This document shows positions 8,590 through 15,000 of a stretch of 15,000 nt of DNA, piece by piece. Below the pieces are notes generated by a model that was not told where the DNA came from, searched no databases, and saw nothing but the letters and a program-made list of their open reading frames with translations. The translations under genes and the position numbers were made by a program. This DNA comes from Monoplex corrugatus. Lineage: Eukaryota; Mollusca; Gastropoda; Littorinimorpha; Ranellidae. The stretch's first letter is position 1. Every line of letters begins with the position of its first letter. The stretch covers positions 53,450,942 to 53,465,941 of the forward strand of contig CM060307.1 of NCBI GenBank assembly GCA_030674185.1. The letters are read 5' to 3'.

Positions 8590-8852
8590 TTCTCTCTGTC
8601 TCCGTCTCTCTCTTTCTCTCTGTCTCTGTCTCTGTCTCTCTCTTTCCCTCTGTCTCTGTCTTTCTCTCTCTGTCTGCCTCTGTCTTTCTCTCTGTCTGTC
8701 TGTCTCTGTCTCTCTCTTTCTCTCTGTCTCTGTCTCCCTCTTTCTCTCTGTCTTTGTCTCTCTGTCTCTCTATCTCTCTGTCTCTCTCTCTCTCTGTCTC
8801 TCTTTGTCTCTGTCTGTCTGTCTGTTTGTCTCTCTCTCTTTCTTTCTTTCTT
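8364..8852. repeat. TC/TGTC pyrimidine-rich microsatellite
   Basis: About 490 bp of (TC)n, (TCTG)n and TTTC units. The plus strand is pyrimidine-rich, opposite to the purine tract at 7456-7793. Ser/Leu-rich plus frames and Arg/Glu/Asp-rich minus frames of about 200 codons are repeat artefacts. Confidence 0.96.
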
Positions 8853-8975
8853 TCTACAATATATCTAAATCTTGCAATGCTTTGAATTATAGATTCTACA
8901 GATGCATCATTTTTAAGTACAAGCATACCCTCCGGGTACGAAGGATGAATAAAATGAATAAATAAAAAGCATGTG
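8853..8975 (+). mobile_element. Possible retroposon 3' end with terminal hairpin and AATAAA tail
   Basis: Directly after the TC array is a short unique segment with a perfect hairpin, TACCC 8926-8930 and GGGTA 8934-8938 with loop TCC. It is followed by overlapping AATAAA motifs (8948 onward) and an AATA-rich tail. A 3' hairpin followed by a short tandem A-rich tail is typical of LINE and SINE 3' ends. No body is recognisable upstream, because the microsatellite replaces it. Tentative. Confidence 0.3.
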
Positions 8976-9112
8976 TATTGCTGATTTCACACCCTCATAA
9001 ATATACGCTATTCTTGATCTTGTTACTTCCCTCCTGTCTACCCCCCTCCTCACTCTCTGTCCTGTCCTATGTTTTTGTTCTTTCTTTTCGTTTCCATGTC
9101 CTAATTCACTCC
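8976..9112. other. Pyrimidine-rich unique stretch
   Basis: TC-rich, low-information sequence between two microsatellites. No gene is recognised. Confidence 0.35.
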
Positions 9113-9201
9113 GTCTCTGTCTCTGTCTGTCTCTGCCTGTGCTCCTGTCTCTGTCTCTCTGTATGTCTGTTTTTCTCTTTCTCTGTCTCTGTCTCTATCT
9201 T
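9113..9201. repeat. (TCTG/TC)n microsatellite
   Basis: CTGTCTCTGTCTGTCTC-type repeat. Leu/Ser/Cys open frames here are artefacts. Confidence 0.9.
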
Positions 9202-9261
9202 GTATATAATATGCTCTCTATAATTTTCCATTGCTTTTATTCTTTCTCCCCATTTATAGCC

Positions 9262-9271
9262 GTGTGCGTGC

Positions 9272-9303
<32 letters not shown>

Positions 9304-9353
9304 TGCGTGCGTGCGTGCGTGCGTGCGTGTGTGTGCGTGCATGCGTGTGTGTC
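9262..9353. repeat. (GT)n and (TGCG)n microsatellite
   Basis: GT repeats flank a run of seven or so TGCG tetranucleotides around 9300-9328. The alternating purine-pyrimidine sequence has Z-DNA potential. Confidence 0.95.
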
Positions 9354-9359
9354 TGTTTC

Positions 9360-9434
9360 AGCGCTTAGATTTGATTTTATCAAGATTTTGCGCAATATAA
9401 ATAAAATATTGTAAATTGTAAATTGTAAGTTGTA
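9360..9434 (+). mobile_element. Retroposon (SINE/LINE) 3' end with heptameric tail
   Basis: AGCGC at 9360-9364 and GCGC at 9390-9393 bracket a TTTG-rich segment that leads into AATATAAATAAA. This layout is the one seen at the 3' ends of many metazoan SINEs and their partner LINEs. It is followed by about three to four copies of ATTGTAA (9408-9434) as a short tandem tail. The expected body upstream is replaced by GT/TGCG repeats. The match is by recognised layout, not by alignment. Confidence 0.45.
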
Positions 9435-9436
9435 TC

Positions 9437-9459
9437 TGTCTATCTGTCTGTCGCTCTTC

Positions 9460-9491
<32 letters not shown>

Positions 9492-9557
9492 TTCACTCTC
9501 TCTCTGTGCCTCTCTTTTTCTCTCTGTTCATCTCTATCTCTCTCTTTGTGAGTGAGT
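9437..9557. repeat. (TC)n microsatellite
   Basis: TCTCTC with TCTG and TTTC variants, ending in GTGAGTGAGTGAG. Confidence 0.92.
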
Positions 9558-9559
9558 GA

Positions 9560-9591
<32 letters not shown>

Positions 9592-9601
9592 TGTGTGTGT
9601 A

Positions 9602-9646
<45 letters not shown>

Positions 9647-9655
9647 CGTTCGTTC
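9560..9655. repeat. (GT)n microsatellite, two blocks
   Basis: Two GT runs (about 9562-9600 and 9605-9645) are separated by AACC, then GTGCGTGCGTTCGTTC. Confidence 0.95.
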
Positions 9656-9699
9656 TTTGATTTAATGTCTCTTCACTATAAGTGATATTAGACGAAGGA

Positions 9700-9715
9700 G
9701 GGGGGGGGGGGGGGG
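9700..9715. repeat. G16 homopolymer
   Basis: Sixteen consecutive G. It is prone to slippage and quadruplex formation and is also a common site of assembly error. Confidence 0.9.
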
Positions 9716-9911
9716 AGTGGGGAATGAAAAATGAATGAACAAAATAAAATGTAGAACGATAGTAGGACGGGTTGGATTGGGGCAGAGGGAATACAGAGGA
9801 AAAAGACACTAGTTGTTGGGAGAACAGAAAAATGGAACGAGAACTTACACTAATAATTAACTTCAACAATGTGAAGGGAAATTGTAACACTAAAACACAA
9901 ACCGAATAAAG
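9716..9911. other. AT-rich stretch, probably 3' flank of the minus-strand retrotransposon relic
   Basis: No repeat or gene is recognised. On the minus strand it directly follows the stop codon of the relic at 9912-9914 and may be its 3' untranslated region. Confidence 0.3.
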
Positions 9912-10399
9912 TTAAAGTAATGCATTAACAGGACTGTGAACTAATGATTCTGAAATTTTAACTAACAAAGATTGATCTGATGTAATTTTTTTGAAATGAT
10001 TTTCAGAATACTTTTCTTGAGTAAACATTTTTGGTAAAAAAGAACGTAGCATTTTGCAGTAGAATAAACAGTGAAACAGTGTGAACTGTTCACCGCAAAT
10101 ACACTTGACATTTTTACAATTTTTTGTTTTCAATGCGTTTAGCTGAATACGAAAACGAACAGCAACAATCGATCTCAAATGGTACATAGAAGAATACTGC
10201 AATTTATTACATACACTTTGAACGGTAAGTTTTATCATCTGTTGTGACACAAACTGTTCATTTGAATGTTCATGAAATCGAGTCCATGAGGCTGATTCGA
10301 GCAAGTTGCAAGCTTCTTTTACGGAAATATGAACATGTAATTCTATAGCATTATCAGAATTCCGGCTCCTTGCTTAGCTGCTCTGTCAACTACTTCGTT
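9912..10399 (-). pseudogene. Non-LTR retrotransposon relic: end of RNase H domain plus C-terminal zinc knuckle
   Basis: On the minus strand 10399-10361 reads NEVVDRAAKQGA, the last conserved segment of the RNase H domain in non-LTR polyproteins (GNE-x-x-D-R-A-A-K-x-x-A), where the final acidic residue and the AAK helix are typical. About 10 codons later the reading shifts by one base. It continues through the 130-codon frame read from 10304 down to TAA at 9912-9914. That frame has LRSIVAVRFRIQLNAL and then C-x-C-x7-H-x4-C (10103 to 10056), the C-terminal zinc knuckle of such elements. The GT array at 10404 cuts off the rest of the RNase H domain. The frameshift and truncation make it a dead copy. 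RNase H implies an I-supergroup element rather than RTE, so it differs from the relic at 4519-6895. Confidence 0.7.
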
Positions 10400-10402
10400 T
10401 TA

Positions 10403-10403
<1 letters not shown>

Positions 10404-10461
<58 letters not shown>

Positions 10462-10480
10462 GTGTTGTGTGTTGTGTGTG

Positions 10481-10515
<35 letters not shown>
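10404..10515. repeat. (GT)n microsatellite with TGTTG interruptions
   Basis: Pure GT from 10404 to about 10460, then TGTGTTGTGTGTTG variants, then pure GT again. It abuts the truncated RNase H coding relic. Confidence 0.96.
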
Positions 10516-10519
<4 letters not shown>

Positions 10520-10975
10520 TGACTCTTTCTTTCTTTCTTGTTTACATTTTTCGGACTTCTAAGAAACACAGCCAAGTAACAACCAAAGCGGTTTGACACT
10601 TCACCCAGTTCTCCTCTGCCCAAGCCTGTATCCCACATGTCACCTTCCAGTGTTCTGAGAATCCCCAACTTCCCTCACCCAAACCACTCCACCATCACCG
10701 TCCTTCCCCTTTCTCTCTTTATCCCCCACACCCTTCTCCCAGACTCTGAGGACATAATCCTCACTTCACTTTCCCCTCTCCGTTTCCCAACCCATCCATC
10801 CACCCATTGTCCTTGGAGATTGGAGATTTTGCCTGACAGCAAGGCCACAAAGACCTGTGGCTTCGTGCTGTGATTGTGGACAACAGGAACCACATCAACG
10901 GTTTTCTCCCCTCCCCTACTTCCTGTGTCGTTGTCTGTTCGTGTCATTTGGTGTGACATGGCACACAATATTACA
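10516..10975. other. Pyrimidine-rich non-coding stretch
   Basis: C/T-rich on the plus strand between 10600 and 10810. A 117-codon minus-strand frame overlaps 10675-11028, but it shows no recognised motif and runs into the TTAA element's terminal repeat, so I do not call it. A short direct repeat TTGGAGA lies at about 10813-10826. Confidence 0.4.
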
Positions 10976-11087
10976 TTAACTCTTTGACTCCCGCACCCTG
11001 TCCACCAGTATCCTGCACTGTCAACCATGCTAGCAAAGCAAAAACTTTTACTCCCGCACCCTATTCACCAAATGCAAAAACGTAAAA

Positions 11088-11163
11088 CCCTTTGCCTCCC
11101 TCACCCTATCTACTAGCTTCCTGTAGGTATGTGGTGGATAGGATGAAGGAGGCGAAGAGTTAA
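11088..11163. mobile_element. Palindromic MITE unit nested in the composite element
   Basis: CCCTTTGCCTCCCTCACC at 11088-11105 pairs with the right arm GGATGAAGGAGGCGAAGAG ending at 11159, followed by TTAA. The loop contains AGCTTCCTG, whose reverse complement also sits in the loop of the element at 1-67, so the two are the same family. The left TTAA is degraded to TAAA. Confidence 0.6.
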
Positions 11164-11199
11164 GTTTTTGCTGTGGGATCGTGGGATATATTATCGTGG

Positions 11200-11572
11200 G
11201 ATTTTTCGGGTCTAACCGCCTCCTACCCAGAGCTCTTGGGCGTGCTGTGGGCTCATTGGGAAGACTGGGACCATACAGTCGAGTCTCATCCAGTTCGTGG
11301 ATGCGTCATTGAGGGTGTTGCTCAAATGTTCTGACCAACACCGCAGGTGTCTGTGTCTTTCGGGCCTGGTTGACGCCAGGATATATTATGATAATAAGCG
11401 TAGAGTACAACCCTGTCACGCAGTCTCAATCCTAGATGGAACTCCATAGCATCATGATTATCATTCACATCGACATCATCATCGTCGCATAATAAAAACT
11501 GTTTCAGCTTCTGTGGCCATTAAAGTGGCGTAGAAAATGAGACGAAAAAAAAAAGAAAAGAAAAAAGAGGTG
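11200..11572 (+). mobile_element. SINE-like retroposon, copy 2 (head missing)
   Basis: Homologous over most of its length to 2400-2850. Shared blocks are CTCCTAC-C-GAGCT, GTCATTGAGG-TGT-GCTCAAAT, GGTTGACGCCAGGATATA (11368-11385), GTAGAGTACAAC, CAGTCTCAATC, an ATCATC-rich stretch and AAAGTGGCG-A-AAAATGAGAC leading to an A-rich tail at 11547-11570. The tRNA-like head seen at 2269-2341 is absent. This copy lies within the TTAA-flanked element. Confidence 0.65.
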
Positions 11573-11607
11573 AGCACAAAGATAACCTCCCTGAGTGCAA
11601 TAATCCT

Positions 11608-11633
11608 AAAAAAAAAATAAAATAAAATAAAAA
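11608..11633. repeat. A-rich (AAAAT)n tract
   Basis: Poly-A followed by AAAATAAAATAAAATAAAA, possibly a second retroposon tail next to copy 2. Confidence 0.7.
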
Positions 11634-11676
11634 GTTTTTGCTGTTGGTGGATAGGGTGCGGGAGTGAAAGGGTTAA

Positions 11677-12164
11677 GAAAAAGCGATGAAGCCGGTCTGG
11701 TAGCCTTCCGTTTCATGCAAAATCCTGATTGTATACTTCTCAAGGTCACTGTAAGAAGATAAATATCTGATTTGAAGCGCACACAATGAGAAGCGAAGAC
11801 AATGAGAGGCTGTCACGACAATGAAAACAGACATCCTGAGAGAGGGCTGCTTACACACGCCTGTCAAACAGTGCTGATTTTGGGGCATTGTTTTCTTTCG
11901 TCCGACCACTAAACGACTTGTCCCTCAAGCTTTTGTTGCTTTGTTTGCTTCGTTTGTTTGCTTGTTTTTTGTTTTATCTTGTTTGTTACGTCCCAGCAAA
12001 TTACAAGACTTGACAATTCACAACACAACATGTGGGACAAGACACAAAAAGATGCTCTGGTTGATGTCCAGATTCATGAATCAGCATGCCTTGTGTCCTT
12101 AACGTCACCAACACCCTCACTCTTTAGGGACTCTGAATGTGTGTGGGGAGATGGGGAGGGGGAA
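11677..12164. other. Unique non-coding stretch
   Basis: No gene is recognised. A degenerate TTTG-rich tract (TTTGTTTGCTTGTTT-type) lies at 11930-11985. Confidence 0.4.
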
Positions 12165-12590
12165 GGGCACAGGGAAAAAGGAATTTTGGGACGATGCAGA
12201 GTAGATCTTATCCCCCACCAGGAAAAGGGGATTTGGGAGGGTCCAGAAGATCTTTTTCCCCATAGGAAAAAGGGGATACGGGAGGGTCGAGAAAGAGATT
12301 TTTCCCCACAGGGAAAAGAAAGATTTTGAGAGTTCGAGGAGGAGTTTTTCCCCATAGAGAAAAGGGAATTTGGGAGGCTCCAGGAGGAGATCTTATCCCC
12401 TAGGGAGATTTGGGAGGGTCGAGAAGGTCCTGGAGGAGATCTCATCCCCGAAGTGAAAAGGGGATATGGTAGGGTCGAGAAGGAGATGTTTTTCCACATG
12501 GAAAAAGGACATGCGGAGGGTCGAGAAAGAGATCTTTTTCTCCACAGGGAAAAGGTCCAGAAGGTGATTTTTTCCCCAAGAATATGGGAG
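12165..12590. repeat. 46-bp minisatellite with hairpin in each unit, about 9 copies
   Basis: TCCCC blocks at about 12211, 12257, 12303, 12349, 12396, 12445, 12492 and 12538 are spaced 46-49 bp apart. Each unit has the order TTTTTCCCCATAGG, then GAAAAGGGGAT, then GGGAGGGTCGAGAA, then GGAGAT. TTTTCCC and GGGAAAA in each unit form a short inverted repeat around CA-A. The minus strand stays open for 186 codons (Ser/Pro-rich), but 46 is not a multiple of 3 and the unit frame drifts, so it is not a convincing protein. Confidence 0.85.
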
Positions 12591-12762
12591 AAGAGTGTGG
12601 GAGGGGAGGGAGAGAGGAGATGATGGCATGGCATGGATGGAAGGAGGAGGGAAAGAGGCAGATGTTGAGCACGGAGGTAACACTTCTACTGTTATTTCGC
12701 AATACTTCACCTAAGATGTTTTATATATGTTCTTCCTGCATTGCCTTGTTTTCTTCATTTGT
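12591..12762. other. Unique non-coding stretch
   Basis: G/A-rich at first, then AT-rich. No gene is recognised. Confidence 0.4.
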
Positions 12763-12766
12763 GTGT

Positions 12767-12822
<56 letters not shown>

Positions 12823-12893
12823 GTGTGTGTGTGTGTAGGTGTGTGTGTGTGTAGGTGTGTGTGTGTGTGTGTGTAGGTGTGTGTGTGTGTGTG

Positions 12894-12959
<66 letters not shown>

Positions 12960-13053
12960 GTGTGTGTGTGTGTGTGTTTGTGTGTGTGTGTCGGGGTGTG
13001 TGTTTGTGTGTGTGTGTGTGTTGAGTGTGTGCGCGCGCGCGGGCGTGTGTGTG
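12763..13053. repeat. (GT)n microsatellite with TAGG interruptions
   Basis: About 290 bp of GT. AGG interruptions at 12821, 12837, 12853, 12875 and 12895 are 16-22 bp apart, showing that larger units were duplicated. A (GC)n stretch near 13031-13041 follows. The His/Thr minus frames and Val/Cys plus frames are artefacts. Confidence 0.97.
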
Positions 13054-13088
13054 TTTGCTTACTTGTTTGTTTGTTGTTGTTGTTTTTC
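13054..13088. repeat. Short TTG/TTTG tract
   Basis: TTTGTTTGTTGTTGTTGTTT-type low-complexity sequence. Confidence 0.8.
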
Positions 13089-13410
13089 TTATAAAACAAA
13101 ATAAGAAGATTGTTTCGTATAGAATGCAGGATGTGACGGTATCTCCTTGCAAAGTCTCTCATAACATATTAGCCAGATTTTTTACTACAGGCTACATCCA
13201 ACTCGATGGAAGGCATCATTGCAAATGTTTAATGGGAACATCCTTTTTTCCCCCTGAGAATCAAGCCGTGAGCTTTTTTTTCAGTCTCAGCAGTATTTTC
13301 AGGAGTTTCACTATACTCAGGTCCTGTGTCAAGCACATTGAGTTTATTCGTCTGGATTAGAAAGACAGAGCAAATGTCAAGCCGTTTGTAAGAAATCTCT
13401 ATACAAGATA
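13089..13410. other. Unique non-coding stretch
   Basis: A plus frame runs from the GT array to 13360, but its unique part has no recognised motif and begins inside the repeat. I do not call a gene. Confidence 0.4.
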
Positions 13411-13502
13411 CTGGATATATTTCACTTTAAGTACTGATATCTTACAGTTTTACGCACTGATATATTTCGGTACAATGCGTCGATATATTTTAGTGTAATG
13501 CA
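13411..13502. repeat. Four tandem copies of a diverged 23-bp repeat
   Basis: Copies at 13411-13433, 13434-13456, 13457-13479 and 13480-13502, all exactly 23 bp, follow the pattern CTGATATATTT---T---ATGCA. Substitutions but no length changes separate them. Confidence 0.8.
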
Positions 13503-13807
13503 TACTGTGTCTTCACTGTCTCATAATCAAGCCACTTATCTTGGCATACGCCGTTTCTTGCCGTAGTTAAGGACAATTAGTTGCCAAGATTATCTAACGC
13601 TGAAGATTGAAGATCATTTTCATCGAAATAATAGTCGCAAAAAAAACAAAAAAAAACAAAAAAAGAACCACTTAGAGGCAAGAAACGTAACTCTTCATGT
13701 CTAGAAACGCAATTTTTTAAAGCAGAAAACTGTTTCGCAGTTATGTCGGATCAGTGGTTAAAAAAGGTTCAGATAAAGAAGAAAAAAGACTGAAAGAAAA
13801 AGTGGAT
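13503..13807. other. Unique AT-rich stretch with poly-A interruptions
   Basis: No gene is recognised. An A-rich run, A8-C-A9-C-A7-like, occupies 13639-13665 and could be a retroposon tail without a recognisable body. Confidence 0.4.
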
Positions 13808-13861
13808 ATATTATATATATATATATATATTGTGTGTTGTGTGTGTGTGTGTATGTGTTTT

Positions 13862-13911
<50 letters not shown>
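13808..13911. repeat. (AT)n-(GT)n compound microsatellite
   Basis: An AT run at about 13808-13830 passes directly into GT (13831-13911) with TTTTTGTTT interruptions. Confidence 0.96.
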
Positions 13912-13912
<1 letters not shown>

Positions 13913-14029
13913 ATATGTATATTTCCAGGAGAGTTATTAGACTTCATCTGACCTGATTGTCCTTGCTTTTCTACGCATACACAGTTTAATAAAAGCAGAA
14001 AAAATGATTAGATAGAAAAGGAAAAAGAG
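13912..14029. other. Unique AT-rich stretch
   Basis: No gene is recognised. It precedes the 33-bp array. Confidence 0.35.
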
Positions 14030-14932
14030 TTAGAACAAAATCCTGTACGGCTATACTATGGTTCAGAACAAAACCCTGTATTGGCTGTAGCATGTTTCAG
14101 AATAAAACCCTGTATGGTTGTAGCATGTTTCAGAATAAAACCCTTATGGTTTTTAGCTATGTTTCAGAATAAAACCCTGTATGGTTGTTGTCATGGTTTC
14201 GAGATAAAAACCCTGTATGGTTGTAGCATGTTTCAGAATAAAACCCTATACGGTTGTTGTATGTTTCAGAATAAAACCCTTATGGTTGTAGTATGTTTCA
14301 GAACAAAACCATGGTTGTAGTATGTTTCAGAACAAAACCCTGTATGGTTGTAGTATGTTTCAGAACAAAACCCTATATGGTTGCAGTATGTTTCAGAACA
14401 AAACCCTATATGGTTGTAGTATGTTTCAGACTAAAACCCTATAATAGTTGTTTGTTTCAGAATAAAACCCTGTATGGCTGTAGCATGTTTCAGAATAAAA
14501 CCCTGTATAGCTCTAGTATGTTTCAGAATAAAATCCTATATGGTTGTAGTGTGTTTCAGAGCAAAAGTTTGTATGGTGGCAGTAAGTGTTAGAAGAAAAC
14601 ACTGTACCGCTATGGCAAGTTTCAGAACAAAACCCTGTATGGCTGTAGCATGTTTCAGAACAAAAACCTATACGGTTGCAGTGTTAGAAGAAACCCCTGT
14701 ACGGCTACAGTAATATAGCAAGTTTCAGAGCAAAAAACCTGTAGGAGCGTTGAGTGTTTCAGAAAAAAAACTGTATTGCTGTGGCATGTTTCAGAACAAA
14801 AGTATGTTTTCACAGAAACCCTTGTATAGCTGTAGTAAAAACCCTGTATGGCTGTGGCCTGTTTCAGAACAATACCCTGTACGTCTGAAGTGTGTTTCAG
14901 AACAAAACCCCAATATAGCTGCTGGAATGTTT
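14030..14932. repeat. 33-bp minisatellite with AATAAA-like motif, about 27 copies
   Basis: The unit is TGTTTCAGAATAAAACCC + TGTATGGTTGTAGTA, 33 bp, with deletion variants of 28-32 bp. Position 9 onward reads AATAAAACCC or AACAAAACCC in blocks, so many units carry a canonical polyadenylation hexamer by chance. Because 33 is divisible by 3, the plus strand encodes 11-residue repeats (MFQNKTLYGCS in one frame, CFRIKPCMVVA in another). Short deletions break the frame repeatedly. Divergence rises toward the 3' end (after about 14560). I regard it as non-coding. Confidence 0.95.
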
Positions 14933-15000
14933 CTGTTTGAAGTGGGAAAATACGTTAAAAGAGTAAGAAAATAACTATAAAGTGAAAAGGTTTGTACTCA
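14933..15000. other. Unique AT-rich window edge
   Basis: Nothing is recognised in the last 68 bases. Confidence 0.35.

Larger units (their letters stand above)
10976..11676. mobile_element. Composite piggyBac-like MITE with TTAA flanks and nested insertions
   Basis: The left terminus is TTAA 10976-10979, then CTCTTTGACTCCCGCACC... to 11007. The right terminus is its reverse complement at 11645-11672, then TTAA 11673-11676. The 28-bp inverted termini differ at three positions. CCYTTT next to TTAA is the known end pattern of piggyBac-superfamily elements, which duplicate TTAA. Inside are another left-end copy (11051-11070), a complete palindrome (11088-11112 with 11133-11159, then TTAA 11160-11163) and a copy of the SINE-like repeat. 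No transposase frame exists, so it is nonautonomous. Whether the outer ends belong to one insertion or to several nested copies is uncertain. Confidence 0.6.

Noticed and set aside
8246..8965. Arg/Glu-rich and Ser/Leu-rich frames of 200-230 codons on both strands
   Set aside because: Both are translations of the same TC/TGTC microsatellite.
10675..11028. 117-codon minus-strand frame
   Set aside because: No recognised motif. Its start lies in the terminal repeat of the TTAA element, and its composition mirrors a pyrimidine-rich stretch.
12074..12634. 186-codon Ser/Pro-rich minus frame
   Set aside because: It covers the 46-bp minisatellite. The unit length is not a multiple of three, so no protein repeat is maintained, and no motif is recognised.
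13025..13360. 111-codon plus frame with a hydrophobic stretch
   Set aside because: It starts inside the GT/GC repeat, and the unique part shows no conserved feature.
14081..14974. 11-residue repeat protein (MFQNKTLYGCS-like)
   Set aside because: The frame is broken by many small deletions, and equally open repeats appear in other frames. It fits a minisatellite.

Overview
This window is repeat-dominated eukaryotic intergenic DNA. I see no intact protein-coding gene, rRNA or genuine tRNA. There is no bacterial-style gene packing. Dense (CA)n, (GA/GACA)n and (TTC)n microsatellites, several minisatellites, decayed non-LTR retrotransposon pieces, a tRNA-headed SINE-like repeat and TTAA-flanked foldback elements point to a large, repeat-rich invertebrate genome. 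A mollusc, perhaps a marine gastropod, is my best guess, but no diagnostic host gene is present to prove it. Nearly all long open frames are artefacts of low-complexity repeats (His/Thr runs from CA, Ser/Leu/Cys runs from TC/GT, Arg/Glu/Lys runs from GAA).

Layout. 1-67: end of a TTAA-flanked palindromic element. 68-1248: mostly unique DNA with a GA/GACA tract (544-844) and a small inverted repeat (1022-1078). 1249-2011: compound CA array containing an internal ~340 bp duplication. 2269-2850: SINE-like repeat with tRNA-type A and B boxes. 3031-3097: AGC-type tract. 3367-3800: TTC array with a perfect ~37-unit core. 3926-4370: GACA and CA arrays. 4519-6895: reverse transcriptase C-terminal relic, split by a ~2.2 kb array of 32-bp units. 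6943-7345: 33-bp G-rich minisatellite. 7456-7793 and 8364-8852: purine and pyrimidine tracts. 8853-9434: two retroposon-like 3' tails and further TC/GT arrays. 9912-10399: minus-strand relic of an RNase H and zinc-knuckle C-terminus from a non-LTR element. 10404-10515: GT array. 10976-11676: composite TTAA element with terminal inverted repeats that contains the second copy of the SINE-like repeat. 12165-12590: 46-bp minisatellite. 12763-13053: GT array. 13411-13502: four 23-bp repeats. 13808-13911: AT/GT array. 14030-14932: 33-bp minisatellite with AATAAA-like motifs.

No genes work together here. The history I infer is repeated insertion of retroposons and a piggyBac-like nonautonomous DNA element, followed by expansion of simple and tandem repeats within or beside them. 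The clearest case is the 32-bp array, which appears to have grown inside the coding remains of a reverse transcriptase. I did not find evidence for a new functional system. The most interesting observations are the retrotransposon-embedded minisatellite and the foldback TTAA element family.
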